The notes under the pieces are model-generated. The model saw only the letters and a list, made by a program, of their open reading frames with translations, had not been told where the DNA came from and made no database searches. The position numbers and the translations under genes are program-made. DNA of 64,000 nt from Geoanaerobacter pelophilus (GTDB lineage Bacteria; Desulfobacterota; Desulfuromonadia; Geobacterales; DSM-12255), in assembly GCF_018476885.1 (NCBI RefSeq), contig NZ_JAHCVJ010000007.1, positions 1 to 64,000 of the forward strand. The letters run 5' to 3'. Shown piece after piece: positions 38,961 to 48,572 of the stretch (position 1 is the stretch's first letter; every line of letters begins with the position of its first letter).

Positions 38961-41950
38961 TGGCACATCGCATAGAGATTGCGCTGAAAGACAGCATAAG
39001 AGACCCGCGCGGCGAGCGGATCCGTAATGAAATCGCTCATTTCCTCCATCTTTCGGTAGACGAGGTCAGGTCGATAGACGTCTACACGGTTGATGCGGAT
39101 CTCTCCCGTGACCTTCTGGAAAAAATAGCCGGCGGCCCCTTCTGCGACCCGGTCATCCAAACCTGGACCGTTGACCGGCCCCAGGGCAAGGATTTCAACT
39201 TTGCCGTTGAGGTCGGTTTCAGGCCGGGAGTCACTGACAACGTCGGCCGGACTGCCCGAGAGGCGGCTGAATACCTGGCTGCCCAGTCCTTTTCTCCTGG
39301 CGAAGGAGTCTATTCTTCGGTCCAATACCTGATCAAAGGGGATTTGCGATTGGAGGACGTGCAGAACATAGCAACCGGGCTCCTTTGCAATACCCTGATC
39401 CAGCGCTACTCTGTTGTCTCGGCAGCAGAGTTTGCCGCAAAAAGAGGCTTCCCTGTCTACGTTCCCAAGGTTGCCGGTGAAACCAGGACAGAGGTGCGCG
39501 AGATCGATCTGGAAGTTTCCGACGAAGAGCTGATGAAGATCAGTAAGGACGGCGTCCTTGCCCTGACTCTGGAAGAAATGAAGATCATCCAGAGTCATTA
39601 CCGCGATCCCAAGGTGGTTGCCGAGCGCGCCAGCCAGGGGCTTGGGGCCCGGCCAACGGATGTCGAGCTCGAATGCCTTGCCCAGACCTGGTCAGAGCAT
39701 TGCAAACACAAGATTTTCGCCGGAACAGTCCAGTATGAGGATGAAAATGGCAATCGCCAGGAGATAAAATCGCTCTTTAAAAGCTTTATCCAACGGACCA
39801 CCAAGGATGTGCGTGAGAAGCTGGGGGACAAGGATTTCTGCCTCTCTGTTTTCAAGGATAATGCCGGCGTAATCAGGTTCAACGATAAGCAGTCGCTGGT
39901 GTTCAAGGTTGAGACCCACAACTCTCCCTCGGCGCTTGACCCGTACGGCGGGGCGCTCACCGGCATTGTCGGTGTCAACCGCGATCCGTTCGGCACCGGG
40001 CAGGGAGCCAAGCTGATCTTCAATACTGACGTGTTCTGTTTTGCCGATCCGTTCTATGACAAGCCGCTGCCGTCACGTCTGCTTCATCCCCGCCGCATTT
40101 ACGAAGGAGTGGTTGAGGGTGTGGAGCATGGTGGCAACAAGAGCGGCATTCCGACAGTCAATGGTTCCATCGTCTTTGACGAGCGTTTTTGCGGCAAACC
40201 CCTGGTGTTTTGCGGGACCGCCGGGTTGATGCCTGCCGAGGTCAACGGTAAGCCTGGGCACGAAAAAAACATCATTCCTGGGGACCTGATTGTGATGTCC
40301 GGCGGCCGGATCGGTAAAGACGGCATCCACGGCGCCACTTTCTCTTCCGAGGAGTTGAACGAGAACTCCCCGGTAACTGCAGTGCAGATCGGTGATCCGA
40401 TTACCCAGAAGCGGATGTTTGATTTCCTGATCCGGGCCCGCGACAAAGGGCTCTATCGGTTTATTACCGATAACGGGGCAGGGGGGCTCTCCTCTTCTAT
40501 TGGCGAGATGGCCGGAGAGTGCGGCGGTTGCCGGATGGACCTGGCCAAGGCGCCGCTCAAATACCCCGGACTCAACCCTTGGGAGATCCTGATTTCCGAG
40601 GCCCAGGAGCGGATGTCCATGGCTGTACCTCCTGAGCGAATTGACGAGTTCCTGGCAATGTCCAGGCGATTCGGCGTGGAGTCCACCGTCCTTGGGGAGT
40701 TCACCGACTCTGGTGTTTTCCATATCCTCTACGGTGACAAAACTGTTGCCTGGTTACCGATGGCGTTCATGCACGAAGGGCTGCCGCCGATGCAGCTGCC
40801 GGCAAAGTGGACTCCTCCTGTCCACGAAGAGCCGGTGCTTGCGGGTAAAAGCGATTTCACCGCTGAGCTGCGTGCACTGCTCTCATCGTTAAATATCTGC
40901 TCGAAGGAATCGGTGGTAAGGCGTTATGATCACGAGGTTCAGGGCGGCTCGGTAGTCAAACCGTTTACCGGGGTGACCAATGACGGCCCTTCGGATGCAG
41001 CGGTTGTGCGGCCGATTCTCGACTCCTTCGAAGGGGTGGTGACGGCACACGGCATCTGCCCGCGCTATTCTGATATCGACGCTTACCATATGACAGCCAA
41101 CGCGGTTGACGAGGCACTGCGCAACTATGTTGCCGTCGGTGGCTCCCTGGATCTGGTTGCCGGTCTCGACAACTTCTGCTGGTGCGATCCGGTGCTGTCC
41201 GAGAAAACGCCGGACGGCCCATACAAGATGGCGCAATTGGTCCGGTCGAACCAGGCACTGTACGATATCTGCATGGTGTACAATCTGCCTCTTATTTCCG
41301 GCAAGGATTCGATGAAGAATGACTTCTATGACGGTACGACCAAAATATCCATTCCGCCGACGCTCCTGTTCTCGGTGATCGGCAAGATGGATGACAGCCG
41401 CAAGGCCGTTACCATGGATGTCAAGAAACCTGGGGATCTGGTCTACCTGCTTGGCAAGACTGCCGACGAGCTTGGCGGCTCAGAATTCCTTGCCCTTAAG
41501 GGTTTTGTCGGCAACAATGTGCCGAAAGTAGATGCTGAAAAGGCATATCGCCGCTATCAGGCCTATCATAAAGCGGTGATGGCCGGCACTGTTGCATCAT
41601 GCCATGACCTCTCGGATGGCGGGCTTGCTGTTGCTGCGGCAGAAGCGGCCTTTGCCGGCGGCTTCGGCATCTCGCTTGATCTGGCAAAAATTCTATGGAA
41701 AGGCGATCAGTCAGGCAGGAACGATCTTGCTCTGCTGTTCAGTGAATCGGCCTCTCGTCATCTTGTGACCGTTCGTCCGGATAAGCAGGGTGAGTTTGAA
41801 GCGCTGATGAGCAGCAACTGCTTTGCCTGCGTAGGAGTGGTAACCGAGGAACCGATGCTGGCAATAACCGGCTTGAGCGGGTCTGCAGTCATCAAGGCAG
41901 CTCTTGCCGAGCTGAAGGAAGCCTGGCAGAATACATTGAGGGAACTCTGA
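38960..41950 (+). CDS. purL: Phosphoribosylformylglycinamidine synthase, PurL with doubled PurS-like N-terminus
   Basis: 996 residues. FGAM synthase is the fourth step of purine synthesis. Residues 1-70 and about 78-150 are two PurS-like repeats: each has D-x2-G near its start (DPRGERI, DNVGRTA) and ends in a Cys-containing stretch (FCDPVIQTW, LCNTLIQRY). The synthetase part has CLAQTWSEHCKHKIF, VETHNSPSALDPYGGA and GISLDL-type C-terminal halves. The glutaminase domain of long PurL is absent and supplied by purQ, which starts after one base. The length lies between short and long PurL. Confidence 0.93.
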   Translation: MAHRIEIALKDSIRDPRGERIRNEIAHFLHLSVDEVRSIDVYTVDADLSRDLLEKIAGGPFCDPVIQTWTVDRPQGKDFNFAVEVGFRPGVTDNVGRTAREAAEYLAAQSFSPGEGVYSSVQYLIKGDLRLEDVQNIATGLLCNTLIQRYSVVSAAEFAAKRGFPVYVPKVAGETRTEVREIDLEVSDEELMKISKDGVLALTLEEMKIIQSHYRDPKVVAERASQGLGARPTDVELECLAQTWSEHCKHKIFAGTVQYEDENGNRQEIKSLFKSFIQRTTKDVREKLGDKDFCLSVFKDNAGVIRFNDKQSLVFKVETHNSPSALDPYGGALTGIVGVNRDPFGTGQGAKLIFNTDVFCFADPFYDKPLPSRLLHPRRIYEGVVEGVEHGGNKSGIPTVNGSIVFDERFCGKPLVFCGTAGLMPAEVNGKPGHEKNIIPGDLIVMSGGRIGKDGIHGATFSSEELNENSPVTAVQIGDPITQKRMFDFLIRARDKGLYRFITDNGAGGLSSSIGEMAGECGGCRMDLAKAPLKYPGLNPWEILISEAQERMSMAVPPERIDEFLAMSRRFGVESTVLGEFTDSGVFHILYGDKTVAWLPMAFMHEGLPPMQLPAKWTPPVHEEPVLAGKSDFTAELRALLSSLNICSKESVVRRYDHEVQGGSVVKPFTGVTNDGPSDAAVVRPILDSFEGVVTAHGICPRYSDIDAYHMTANAVDEALRNYVAVGGSLDLVAGLDNFCWCDPVLSEKTPDGPYKMAQLVRSNQALYDICMVYNLPLISGKDSMKNDFYDGTTKISIPPTLLFSVIGKMDDSRKAVTMDVKKPGDLVYLLGKTADELGGSEFLALKGFVGNNVPKVDAEKAYRRYQAYHKAVMAGTVASCHDLSDGGLAVAAAEAAFAGGFGISLDLAKILWKGDQSGRNDLALLFSESASRHLVTVRPDKQGEFEALMSSNCFACVGVVTEEPMLAITGLSGSAVIKAALAELKEAWQNTLREL

Positions 41951-41951
41951 C

Positions 41952-42782
41952 ATGTCGGATAAATCACGTGCAATCGTAATAACCGGGAACGGGACCAACT
42001 GCGAAACAGAGGCTGCCCATGCCTGCCGGCTCGGCGGTTTTGATGAGGCGGTCATTGCCCATATTGCTGAGATCCTCTCCGGAGAGATCAGGCTGGATGA
42101 CTTTCATTTTCTCAATCTTACCGGTGGGTTTCTTGATGGTGATGACCTTGGCAGCGCCAAGGCGCAGGCCAACCGCCTGACCAACGCCAAGGTCGCCGGT
42201 ACTGGCGAGCGGTTGGTTGAACAGTTCATCCGTTTTATTGATAGCGGCAAACTGATTCTTGGCGTCTGCAATGGTTTCCAATTGATGGTGAAAATGGGGA
42301 TGTTGCCCGCCCTTGATGGCGATCATTTGAGCCAGACCGTTACCCTGACCCACAATGACTGCGGCAGGTTTCAGGACCGCTGGTGTTACTTGAAGGTGGA
42401 TCAAGGCTCTCCTTGTATCTTCACTAAGGGGATAGAGAAGGGGATCTATCTGCCGGTAAGGCATGGCGAAGGGAAGTTCCTGTGCAATACAACCGAAACC
42501 ATTGAGCGGATCGAGTCCGGTCATCTGGCAGTTTTCAAGTATTCCGACGAAAACTACGAGGCGCCTTCCATGGATTTTCCTCTTAATCCAAACGGGTCGC
42601 AGAATGCCGTTGCCGGCCTGTGTGATCCCACTGGCCGTCTCATGGGATTGATGCCTCATCCCGAGGCATTTGTCCATTATACCCAGCACCCTAGATGGAC
42701 CCGTGAAGAGTTGCCGGAAGATGGCGACGGGCTGATGCTCTATCGAAATGCTGCGGAGTATGTCCGGAATAACCTTTTGTAA
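41952..42782 (+). CDS. purQ: Phosphoribosylformylglycinamidine synthase, glutaminase subunit PurQ
   Basis: 276 residues of class I glutamine amidotransferase type. It frees ammonia from glutamine for PurL. The nucleophile cysteine is in ILGVCNGFQLMVKMG and the catalytic His-Glu pair in GLMPHPEAFVHYTQHP. N-terminal VITGNGTNCETEAAHACRLGG is family-typical. It is longer than the Bacillus-type PurQ and resembles the C-terminal glutaminase domain of long PurL, consistent with a split of that enzyme. Confidence 0.93.
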   Translation: MSDKSRAIVITGNGTNCETEAAHACRLGGFDEAVIAHIAEILSGEIRLDDFHFLNLTGGFLDGDDLGSAKAQANRLTNAKVAGTGERLVEQFIRFIDSGKLILGVCNGFQLMVKMGMLPALDGDHLSQTVTLTHNDCGRFQDRWCYLKVDQGSPCIFTKGIEKGIYLPVRHGEGKFLCNTTETIERIESGHLAVFKYSDENYEAPSMDFPLNPNGSQNAVAGLCDPTGRLMGLMPHPEAFVHYTQHPRWTREELPEDGDGLMLYRNAAEYVRNNLL

Positions 42783-42809
42783 CCACGAAGTATAACGAGA
42801 AAGGCACAT

Positions 42810-44210
42810 ATGAACCTGTACCGGCCTGAAGAAGAGTGCGGCATTTTCGGGATATACAATCATCGCGAGGCGTCAAATCTGACTTATCTGGGGCTTTATG
42901 CCCTGCAGCACCGTGGTCAGGAGGCCTGTGGCATAGTCTCCTCGGATGGGCAGCGGTTGTACTCCCACAAGAGCATGGGGCTGGTTGCCGATGTTTTCGG
43001 CAATCCTGAGATCTTCCGCAATGTCCCTGGCGATTCGGCAATCGGTCATGTCCGCTACTCCACAACCGGCGATTCGGTTTCCAAAAACATCCAGCCGATA
43101 CTGGTCAACTATTCGCGTGGCGCGATTGCCGTGGCGCACAACGGCAATATCGTCAACTCCCAGTTGATCAGGGCAGAGTTGGAGGCCTGGGGCTCAATCT
43201 TCCAGACCACCATGGATACGGAGATCATTGTCCATCTCCTTGCTGCCTCTAAGGCCAGCAGTCTTGAAGAGCGCATGGTTGAAGCGCTCAACCGGATCAA
43301 AGGAGCTTATTGCCTGCTTTTTATCACGGAAACCCGCATGGTGGCGGTTCGCGACCCGCATGGTTTCCGGCCGCTCTGTCTCGGCAAGCTTGGCGAGTCC
43401 TATGTGGTTGCCTCCGAAAGCTGTGCTCTGGACCTGATCGAGGCCGAGTTCATCCGCGAGGTGGAACCGGGCGAGATGATCGTCATCGGCCGCGGTGGCA
43501 TTACTTCCCATTTCCCGTTCAAGAAGGTCAAGCCTTCCCATTGCATCTTTGAACATGTCTATTTTGCCCGTCCTGACTCGTACATCTTCGGCAAGACCGT
43601 CTACCTGGTAAGGAAGGAGCTCGGCCGGCAGCTTGCCAGAGAACATGCGGTTGATGCCGATATCGTCATCCCGGTGCCTGACTCCGGCGTGCCCGCTGCC
43701 ATGGGCTATGCCGAAGAATCCGGGATCCGTTTCGAACTGGGGCTGATCCGCAACCATTACGTTGGCCGCACCTTCATCGAGCCGGCACAGTCGATCCGCC
43801 ATTTCGGGGTCAAGATCAAGCTGAACCCGGTCCGCGAAGTGTTAAAAGGGAAACGGGTAGTGGTCATCGACGACTCCATTGTCAGGGGCACAACCTCCCG
43901 CAAGATCGTCAAGATGGTGCGGCAGGCCGGAGCCAGCGAGGTTCATATGCGGATCTCATCGCCGCCGACCAGCTATCCCTGCTACTACGGCATTGACACG
44001 CCAAACCGCAAGGAGTTGATCTCTTCATCCCACACCCTTGAGGAGATCAGGCGTTATATTACTGCCGATTCTCTTGGCTATCTGTCACACGAGGGGCTGC
44101 TGACCGCTGTGGGTGGCGATAAGGAATCGTTCTGCCACGCCTGTTTCTCCGGCGATTATCCGATCGGCTTTCCCAGGCTTGGACCAGAGCCGCAGCTTGA
44201 CCTATTCTAG
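42810..44210 (+). CDS. purF: Amidophosphoribosyltransferase
   Basis: 466 residues. PurF commits PRPP to purine synthesis. The short propeptide MNLYRPEEE is followed by the N-terminal nucleophile C10 in [10 protein letters not shown]. The PRPP loop is [16 protein letters not shown]. Cysteines in [12 protein letters not shown] and [11 protein letters not shown] match the Fe-S cluster class of Bacillus. The TAG stop is the first triplet of the 122-bp palindrome that follows. Confidence 0.96.
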   Translation: MNLYRPEEECGIFGIYNHREASNLTYLGLYALQHRGQEACGIVSSDGQRLYSHKSMGLVADVFGNPEIFRNVPGDSAIGHVRYSTTGDSVSKNIQPILVNYSRGAIAVAHNGNIVNSQLIRAELEAWGSIFQTTMDTEIIVHLLAASKASSLEERMVEALNRIKGAYCLLFITETRMVAVRDPHGFRPLCLGKLGESYVVASESCALDLIEAEFIREVEPGEMIVIGRGGITSHFPFKKVKPSHCIFEHVYFARPDSYIFGKTVYLVRKELGRQLAREHAVDADIVIPVPDSGVPAAMGYAEESGIRFELGLIRNHYVGRTFIEPAQSIRHFGVKIKLNPVREVLKGKRVVVIDDSIVRGTTSRKIVKMVRQAGASEVHMRISSPPTSYPCYYGIDTPNRKELISSSHTLEEIRRYITADSLGYLSHEGLLTAVGGDKESFCHACFSGDYPIGFPRLGPEPQLDLF

Positions 44211-44329
44211 AAACGGTTCTTTTCCGCCCTGACGGTGTCAATCTGCGGCCTTGCTTGTGCGGCGTACTGTAGTACGCCTTCGCGCAATTCCTTGATTTCC
44301 TGGTCAGGACGAAAAATTCCTTGTTTCTA
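44208..44329. repeat. 122-bp imperfect palindrome between purF and pyrE
   Basis: The outer arms TAGAAAC (44208-44214) and GTTTCTA (44323-44329) are perfect. Inner arms CCTGAC (44228-44233) and GTCAGG (44303-44308) pair and are flanked by near-matching TTTTCCGC and CGAAAAA. The centre is a perfect GGCGTACT (44261-44268) - GT - AGTACGCC (44271-44278). The whole is centred within a base of its middle and could fold into one long hairpin. No T tract is at its end. It looks like a mobile non-coding palindromic element (REP or MITE type) rather than a terminator. Confidence 0.7.
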
Positions 44330-44360
44330 AATCGAACTCTATAAAGAAGGAGCTTGAAAG

Positions 44361-44918
44361 ATGACCGATCGTGAACGCCTGAAACAGATCATTATGGAGC
44401 TTTCCTATGAAAAACGCAGAGTGACCCTCGCTTCCGGCCGGGAGAGCGATTTTTATTTTGACGGCAAACAGACCACCCTTCATGCCGAAGGGGGATTCCT
44501 TGTGGGCAAGCTCTTCTATCAGGCTGCTAAGGAGTTTGCGGGAGTCCAGGCTGTTGGCGGCATTACCCTTGGCGCTGACCCAATTGCCACTGCTACATCC
44601 ATTGCCGCGCTGCTTGACGGCAATCCGCTCCATGCCTTTATTATCAGGAAGGAGCCCAAAGGACACGGCACCGGCCAGTGGCTTGAAGGTCGTAAAAACC
44701 TTCCGGCCGGGACAAAGGTGGTGATTGTCGAGGATGTTGTCACCACTGGCGGTTCCTCCATGAAAGCGGTGCGCCGGGCAGAGGAGGAAGGGCTCACGGT
44801 ACTGGGTATCGTCTCCCTGGTTGACCGCGAAGAGGGTGGCAGAGAGAACATCGAGGCAGAAGGGTATGCGCTCAAGGCTATATTCGGCCGCAAGGAGCTT
44901 ACTGGAGACCTGATTTAG
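44361..44918 (+). CDS. pyrE: Orotate phosphoribosyltransferase
   Basis: 185 residues. PyrE joins orotate and PRPP to make OMP in pyrimidine synthesis. SGRESDFYFDGKQTT, the PRPP-binding loop VVIVEDVVTTGGSSMKAV and RKEPKGHGTGQWLEG (flexible catalytic loop with Lys and His) are diagnostic. Ribosome site AAGGAG. It is separated from purF by the palindrome, and the next operon has its own promoter just past the stop. Confidence 0.95.
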   Translation: MTDRERLKQIIMELSYEKRRVTLASGRESDFYFDGKQTTLHAEGGFLVGKLFYQAAKEFAGVQAVGGITLGADPIATATSIAALLDGNPLHAFIIRKEPKGHGTGQWLEGRKNLPAGTKVVIVEDVVTTGGSSMKAVRRAEEEGLTVLGIVSLVDREEGGRENIEAEGYALKAIFGRKELTGDLI

Positions 44919-44920
44919 CG

Positions 44921-44948
44921 TTGACAGCGCCCTGAACGCAGCTATATT
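44921..44948 (+). promoter_or_regulatory. Promoter of the Ehr operon
   Basis: TTGACA (44921-44926), 16-base spacer and TATATT (44943-44948), two bases after the pyrE stop and about 45 bases before the first Ehr gene. Near-consensus. Confidence 0.8.
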
Positions 44949-44992
44949 TAAAACGCGTTCTTTTAATAAATTCCATTATTATGGAGATCATG

Positions 44993-47005
44993 ATGGACCA
45001 GCTGGCCCAGGGAGTGTCCCTCTCCGCCAACCTCGTGCTGGTTGCCACTTTGTTGGCCGGGTGTTCGGGGATTCCGGGACTTTTTCTCGGCAGCCGCCCC
45101 GGACGTGGCCAGATTGTGGCTGCATGGTTTCTTGTCGCAGCCGGCGTCCTTGGCGTTACCGGCGCAGTAATTCATTTGTTCCGGGAGAGGAGTGAGAGTT
45201 TCATCCTCTCCTGGACACTTCCCTTCGGCACCGCCGAACTCTCCATCGATCCCCTTTCAGCAATCTTCCTGATCCCCATATTCCTCGTCGGCGCCTGTTC
45301 TGGGTTATATGCAGTCGGTTATTGGCCGGCAAGCCGTCAACGTGGTAGCGAGGCCCGCCTGTCATTTTTTCTCGGTACTCTGGTTGCCTCGATGTCCCTG
45401 GTGGTGATGGCCTGCAACGGCGCTTTATTCCTTATTGTCTGGGAATTCATGGCCCTTTCGTCGTTCTTTGCCATGACTGTCTCCGACAGGGACCGCCAGG
45501 TAAGGGATGCCGGGCTGGTTTACCTTGTCGCCACCCATTGCGGCACGCTACTGTTGTTCGTCATGTTCGCGCACCTCAAAGTCGTTACCGGTGGTTTCTC
45601 CTTACCGGCTGTCGGCTCTCTTGATCCAAACTCCGGATATGCCACCCTGATCTTTCTCGCCGCACTCATCGGCTTCGGGGCCAAAGCAGGGCTTATGCCG
45701 TTTCACGTCTGGCTGCCTGCGGCCCATGCCAGTGCTCCCAGCCACATCTCTGCCATGATGTCCGGGGTGATGCTCAAGATGGGGATATACGGGATCGTCA
45801 GGGTCTTGTCGTTTTTCTCGGTGCCGCCGATCTGGTGGGGGGTGCTTGTCCTGGTCCTCGGCGTTATTTCCGGCGTTGTCGGCGTCATGTTCGCCCTGGG
45901 GCAACACGACATCAAGCGGCTCCTTGCCTACCACAGCATCGAGAATATCGGCATCATCGCCATTGGTATCGGTCTGGCCCTGATCGGGCGCACCATGGGC
46001 TCTTCCGATCTGGCACTGCTCGGGATGTCCGGGGCACTGCTCCATACTGTCAATCATGCTACCTTCAAGTCGTTACTCTTCCTTGGCGCAGGGTCGGTTA
46101 TTCACGCCACCGAAACCCGGGAAATAGACCTCATGGGCGGTTTATCACGGCGCCTCCCCTGGACATCCTTATGTTTTCTGGTCGGGTCGGTGGCAATATG
46201 CGGACTGCCGCCGCTGAACGGGTTTGTCAGCGAATTTCTCGTTTACCTGGCCGCCTTTTCCGGGCTGATCGCTACCGAAAGCTGGCTTGCGGCAATTCCG
46301 GCGATGGCGGCTCCGGCGCTTGCCTTGATTGGGGCTCTGGCTGTGGCCTGTTTTGTCAAAGTCTTTGGTATTGCCTTTCTTGGCTTACCCCGCAGCATCT
46401 CTAAAGAAGACGAGCATGAAGGTGGCTGGCAGATGCTGACGCCGATGGTGCTGCTTGCGTCCATCTGTATTTTTATCGGCGTCTTCCCGTTTCTGATCTC
46501 GCCTCTTGTACAGAGTGCAGCCTTTGCCTGGCTCCCGTCTCTTGCTGCCTCTTCAAGCCGCTTGCCGTCTCTGGCGCCTCTGGTCTCGATTGCTGCGGTC
46601 AACGGCCTGTTATTGGCCCTGATTCTTGTCTTTTCATATGTGATCCTGAAGAGGGTGGGATCGCTAGGCGTGTCCCCGGGAGTTACCTGGGATTGCGGTT
46701 ATATCGAGCCGACCCCCAGGATGCAGTACACCTCTTCATCATTTGCAGAGATGCTGACCCGGCTGAATGCCATGTTTTTGCGGCCTGAGTGGCATAGTAC
46801 GAAGATAAAGGGGTTGTTTCCGGCAGCAGCAAAGTTTTCCAGTCATGTTCCGGAAGTGGTTTTGGAGCAGCTTTACTTGCCGTTCCTCGCTAAGATCCAG
46901 TCTTTAATCGCCCCGCTCAGAAGGGTGCAGCATGGGCAGCTTCATCTGTATGTCCTTTATATCCTTGTTACCCTGGTCTCTTTACTGTTCTGGAGTCATT
47001 GGTGA
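44993..47005 (+). CDS. HyfB/NuoL-like proton-pumping membrane subunit of an Ehr complex
   Basis: About 670 residues, with some 15 or more hydrophobic helices. The antiporter core has the lysine-bearing GFGAKAGLMPFHVWLPAAHA and GVMLKMGIYGIVR stretches, plus HNVNHATFKSLLFLGAG-type sequence, as in NuoL, MrpA and HyfB. Starts at 44981, 44990 and 44993 are in frame; 44993 has GGAG at a normal distance. It is the first of six genes in a row and likely couples the complex to proton or sodium movement across the inner membrane. Confidence 0.88.
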   Translation: MDQLAQGVSLSANLVLVATLLAGCSGIPGLFLGSRPGRGQIVAAWFLVAAGVLGVTGAVIHLFRERSESFILSWTLPFGTAELSIDPLSAIFLIPIFLVGACSGLYAVGYWPASRQRGSEARLSFFLGTLVASMSLVVMACNGALFLIVWEFMALSSFFAMTVSDRDRQVRDAGLVYLVATHCGTLLLFVMFAHLKVVTGGFSLPAVGSLDPNSGYATLIFLAALIGFGAKAGLMPFHVWLPAAHASAPSHISAMMSGVMLKMGIYGIVRVLSFFSVPPIWWGVLVLVLGVISGVVGVMFALGQHDIKRLLAYHSIENIGIIAIGIGLALIGRTMGSSDLALLGMSGALLHTVNHATFKSLLFLGAGSVIHATETREIDLMGGLSRRLPWTSLCFLVGSVAICGLPPLNGFVSEFLVYLAAFSGLIATESWLAAIPAMAAPALALIGALAVACFVKVFGIAFLGLPRSISKEDEHEGGWQMLTPMVLLASICIFIGVFPFLISPLVQSAAFAWLPSLAASSSRLPSLAPLVSIAAVNGLLLALILVFSYVILKRVGSLGVSPGVTWDCGYIEPTPRMQYTSSSFAEMLTRLNAMFLRPEWHSTKIKGLFPAAAKFSSHVPEVVLEQLYLPFLAKIQSLIAPLRRVQHGQLHLYVLYILVTLVSLLFWSHW

Positions 47006-47011
47006 TTGGAG

Positions 47012-47926
47012 ATGATGGTAACTAACGTATTTATCCATGCCATGCTGGCAATACTACTCCCCCCGCTCCTGATCGGGGTGATCGCACGGACAAAGGCTCT
47101 CTGCGCCGGTCGTAGCGGTGCGCCATTACTGCAGCCTTATTACGACATCGCTCGTCTCTGGAACAAGGGCTCGGTCTTCAGCAGTACTACCACTTGGGTA
47201 TTCCGTGCCGGACCGTTGGTTTCGCTCGCTGTTGTGCTTACGGCAGCCTTGCTCATCCCTTTTGGGGCACCTCAGGCGCCGTTCTCTTTCCGCGGCGACA
47301 TGCTCCTGTTCCTGTACCTCTTTGCGCTGGCCCGATTTTTCACCATTATAGCGGCCCTTGATACCGGTTCCAGCTTCGAGGGGATGGGTTCTGCCCGTGA
47401 GGCTACCTTTGCCTGCCTTGCCGAACCGGCACTGCTCTTTTCTTTCCTTGCCCTGGCAAAGCTCAGCGGCTCATTTTCATTGACCGGGATGCTGGCTCAC
47501 CGCTCGGTCGTGAACCTGATAAACGATGGCGCACCCCTGTTGATGCTGCTGGGTGGCTTGTATGTGATTATTCTGGCTGAAAACTGCCGGATTCCTTTCG
47601 ACGACCCCAACACCCACCTGGAATTGACCATGATTCATGAAGTGATGGTGCTGGATCACAGCGGGCCGCTCTTCGGGATCATTCTTTACGGAGCAGCAGT
47701 CAAGCTCTTTGTCCTGGGGGCATTGCTCATTCATATTGCCTTTCCGATTAGCTCCGGTTATCAGGTGCTTGACTGGGGCGTGTTTGTCTGTTCCCAACTG
47801 CTGCTGGCTATCACAATCGGCTTGACCGAGTCGCTCATGGCACGTCTGAGGCTGGTAAAAATCCCCTACTTGCTTGCGGTAGCGACCATACTCACAGCCT
47901 TCGGGCTGCTGCTGGTGCTTCGGTGA
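47012..47926 (+). CDS. HyfC/NuoH-like membrane anchor subunit of the Ehr complex
   Basis: About 304 residues with eight hydrophobic segments. Homologous to NuoH and HyfC, which join the soluble arm to the membrane arm. LLQPYYDIARLWNKGSV and NCRIPFDDPNTHLELTMIHE with conserved Arg, Asp and Glu are typical. The start is uncertain: ATG 47012 or 47015, or TTG 47006 directly after the previous stop. Confidence 0.9.
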   Translation: MMVTNVFIHAMLAILLPPLLIGVIARTKALCAGRSGAPLLQPYYDIARLWNKGSVFSSTTTWVFRAGPLVSLAVVLTAALLIPFGAPQAPFSFRGDMLLFLYLFALARFFTIIAALDTGSSFEGMGSAREATFACLAEPALLFSFLALAKLSGSFSLTGMLAHRSVVNLINDGAPLLMLLGGLYVIILAENCRIPFDDPNTHLELTMIHEVMVLDHSGPLFGIILYGAAVKLFVLGALLIHIAFPISSGYQVLDWGVFVCSQLLLAITIGLTESLMARLRLVKIPYLLAVATILTAFGLLLVLR

Positions 47927-47930
47927 CGGT

Positions 47931-48572
47931 ATGACCCAAATTGCTGATCAAATCCTTGTCTTTGTGCTGCTTTTGAATTTCGTCGTGCTCGGCTCCAGCC
48001 GTCTTGCTGTTTCGGTGCGGATCGTGGCGATCCAGGGGATTGCTCTGGGGCTGCTTCCCGCCATACTTCACCACTTTTCGGTCCATCTCTCGTTTATCAG
48101 TTTCGGCATGGTGGCGGTCAAGGGATTCATTATCCCGTTGCTGCTTACCAGGGCAGTGAACCGGTTGACCAGCAAGCGCGAGTCTGACCCGTTTGTCGGC
48201 CATATCCCGACGCTGGTCGTCGGTGGCATCTGCACCGCGCTGTCATTTGCCTTTGCCGGCCGGCTCCCTCTGGCTCCCGAGCACCAGGGGCTGATGATCG
48301 TTCCGGCAGCCATCTCTACCCTCCTGGCAGGCCTGCTTGTCATTGTCACCAGGCGCAAGGCTGTGTCGCAGGTTATCGGTTATCTACTCCTTGAGAACGG
48401 CATATTCATCTTCGGCCAGCTCCTGACCACTGCCATGCCGTTCATGGTAGAGGCAGGAGTGCTCCTTGATCTCCTGGTCGGCATCTTTGTCATGGGGATC
48501 ATAATCGGCCATATCCGGGCTGAATTCTCTTCAGTGGACACCTCCCGGCTGACAACGCTGAGGGACGTCTGA
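47931..48572 (+). CDS. HyfE-like membrane subunit of the Ehr complex
   Basis: 213 residues with about six hydrophobic helices. It resembles HyfE, whose C-terminal part is related to NuoK (LLENGIFIFGQLLT and GIFVMGIIIGHI near the end). HyfE-type subunits are found in formate hydrogenlyase-2 and related complexes. It starts 4 bases after the NuoH-like gene and its stop shares a base with the next start (TGATG). Confidence 0.85.
   Translation: MTQIADQILVFVLLLNFVVLGSSRLAVSVRIVAIQGIALGLLPAILHHFSVHLSFISFGMVAVKGFIIPLLLTRAVNRLTSKRESDPFVGHIPTLVVGGICTALSFAFAGRLPLAPEHQGLMIVPAAISTLLAGLLVIVTRRKAVSQVIGYLLLENGIFIFGQLLTTAMPFMVEAGVLLDLLVGIFVMGIIIGHIRAEFSSVDTSRLTTLRDV

Noticed and set aside
41964-42863. 299-codon open frame on the minus strand
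   Set aside because: Antisense to purQ and the purF start; both forward genes are intact.
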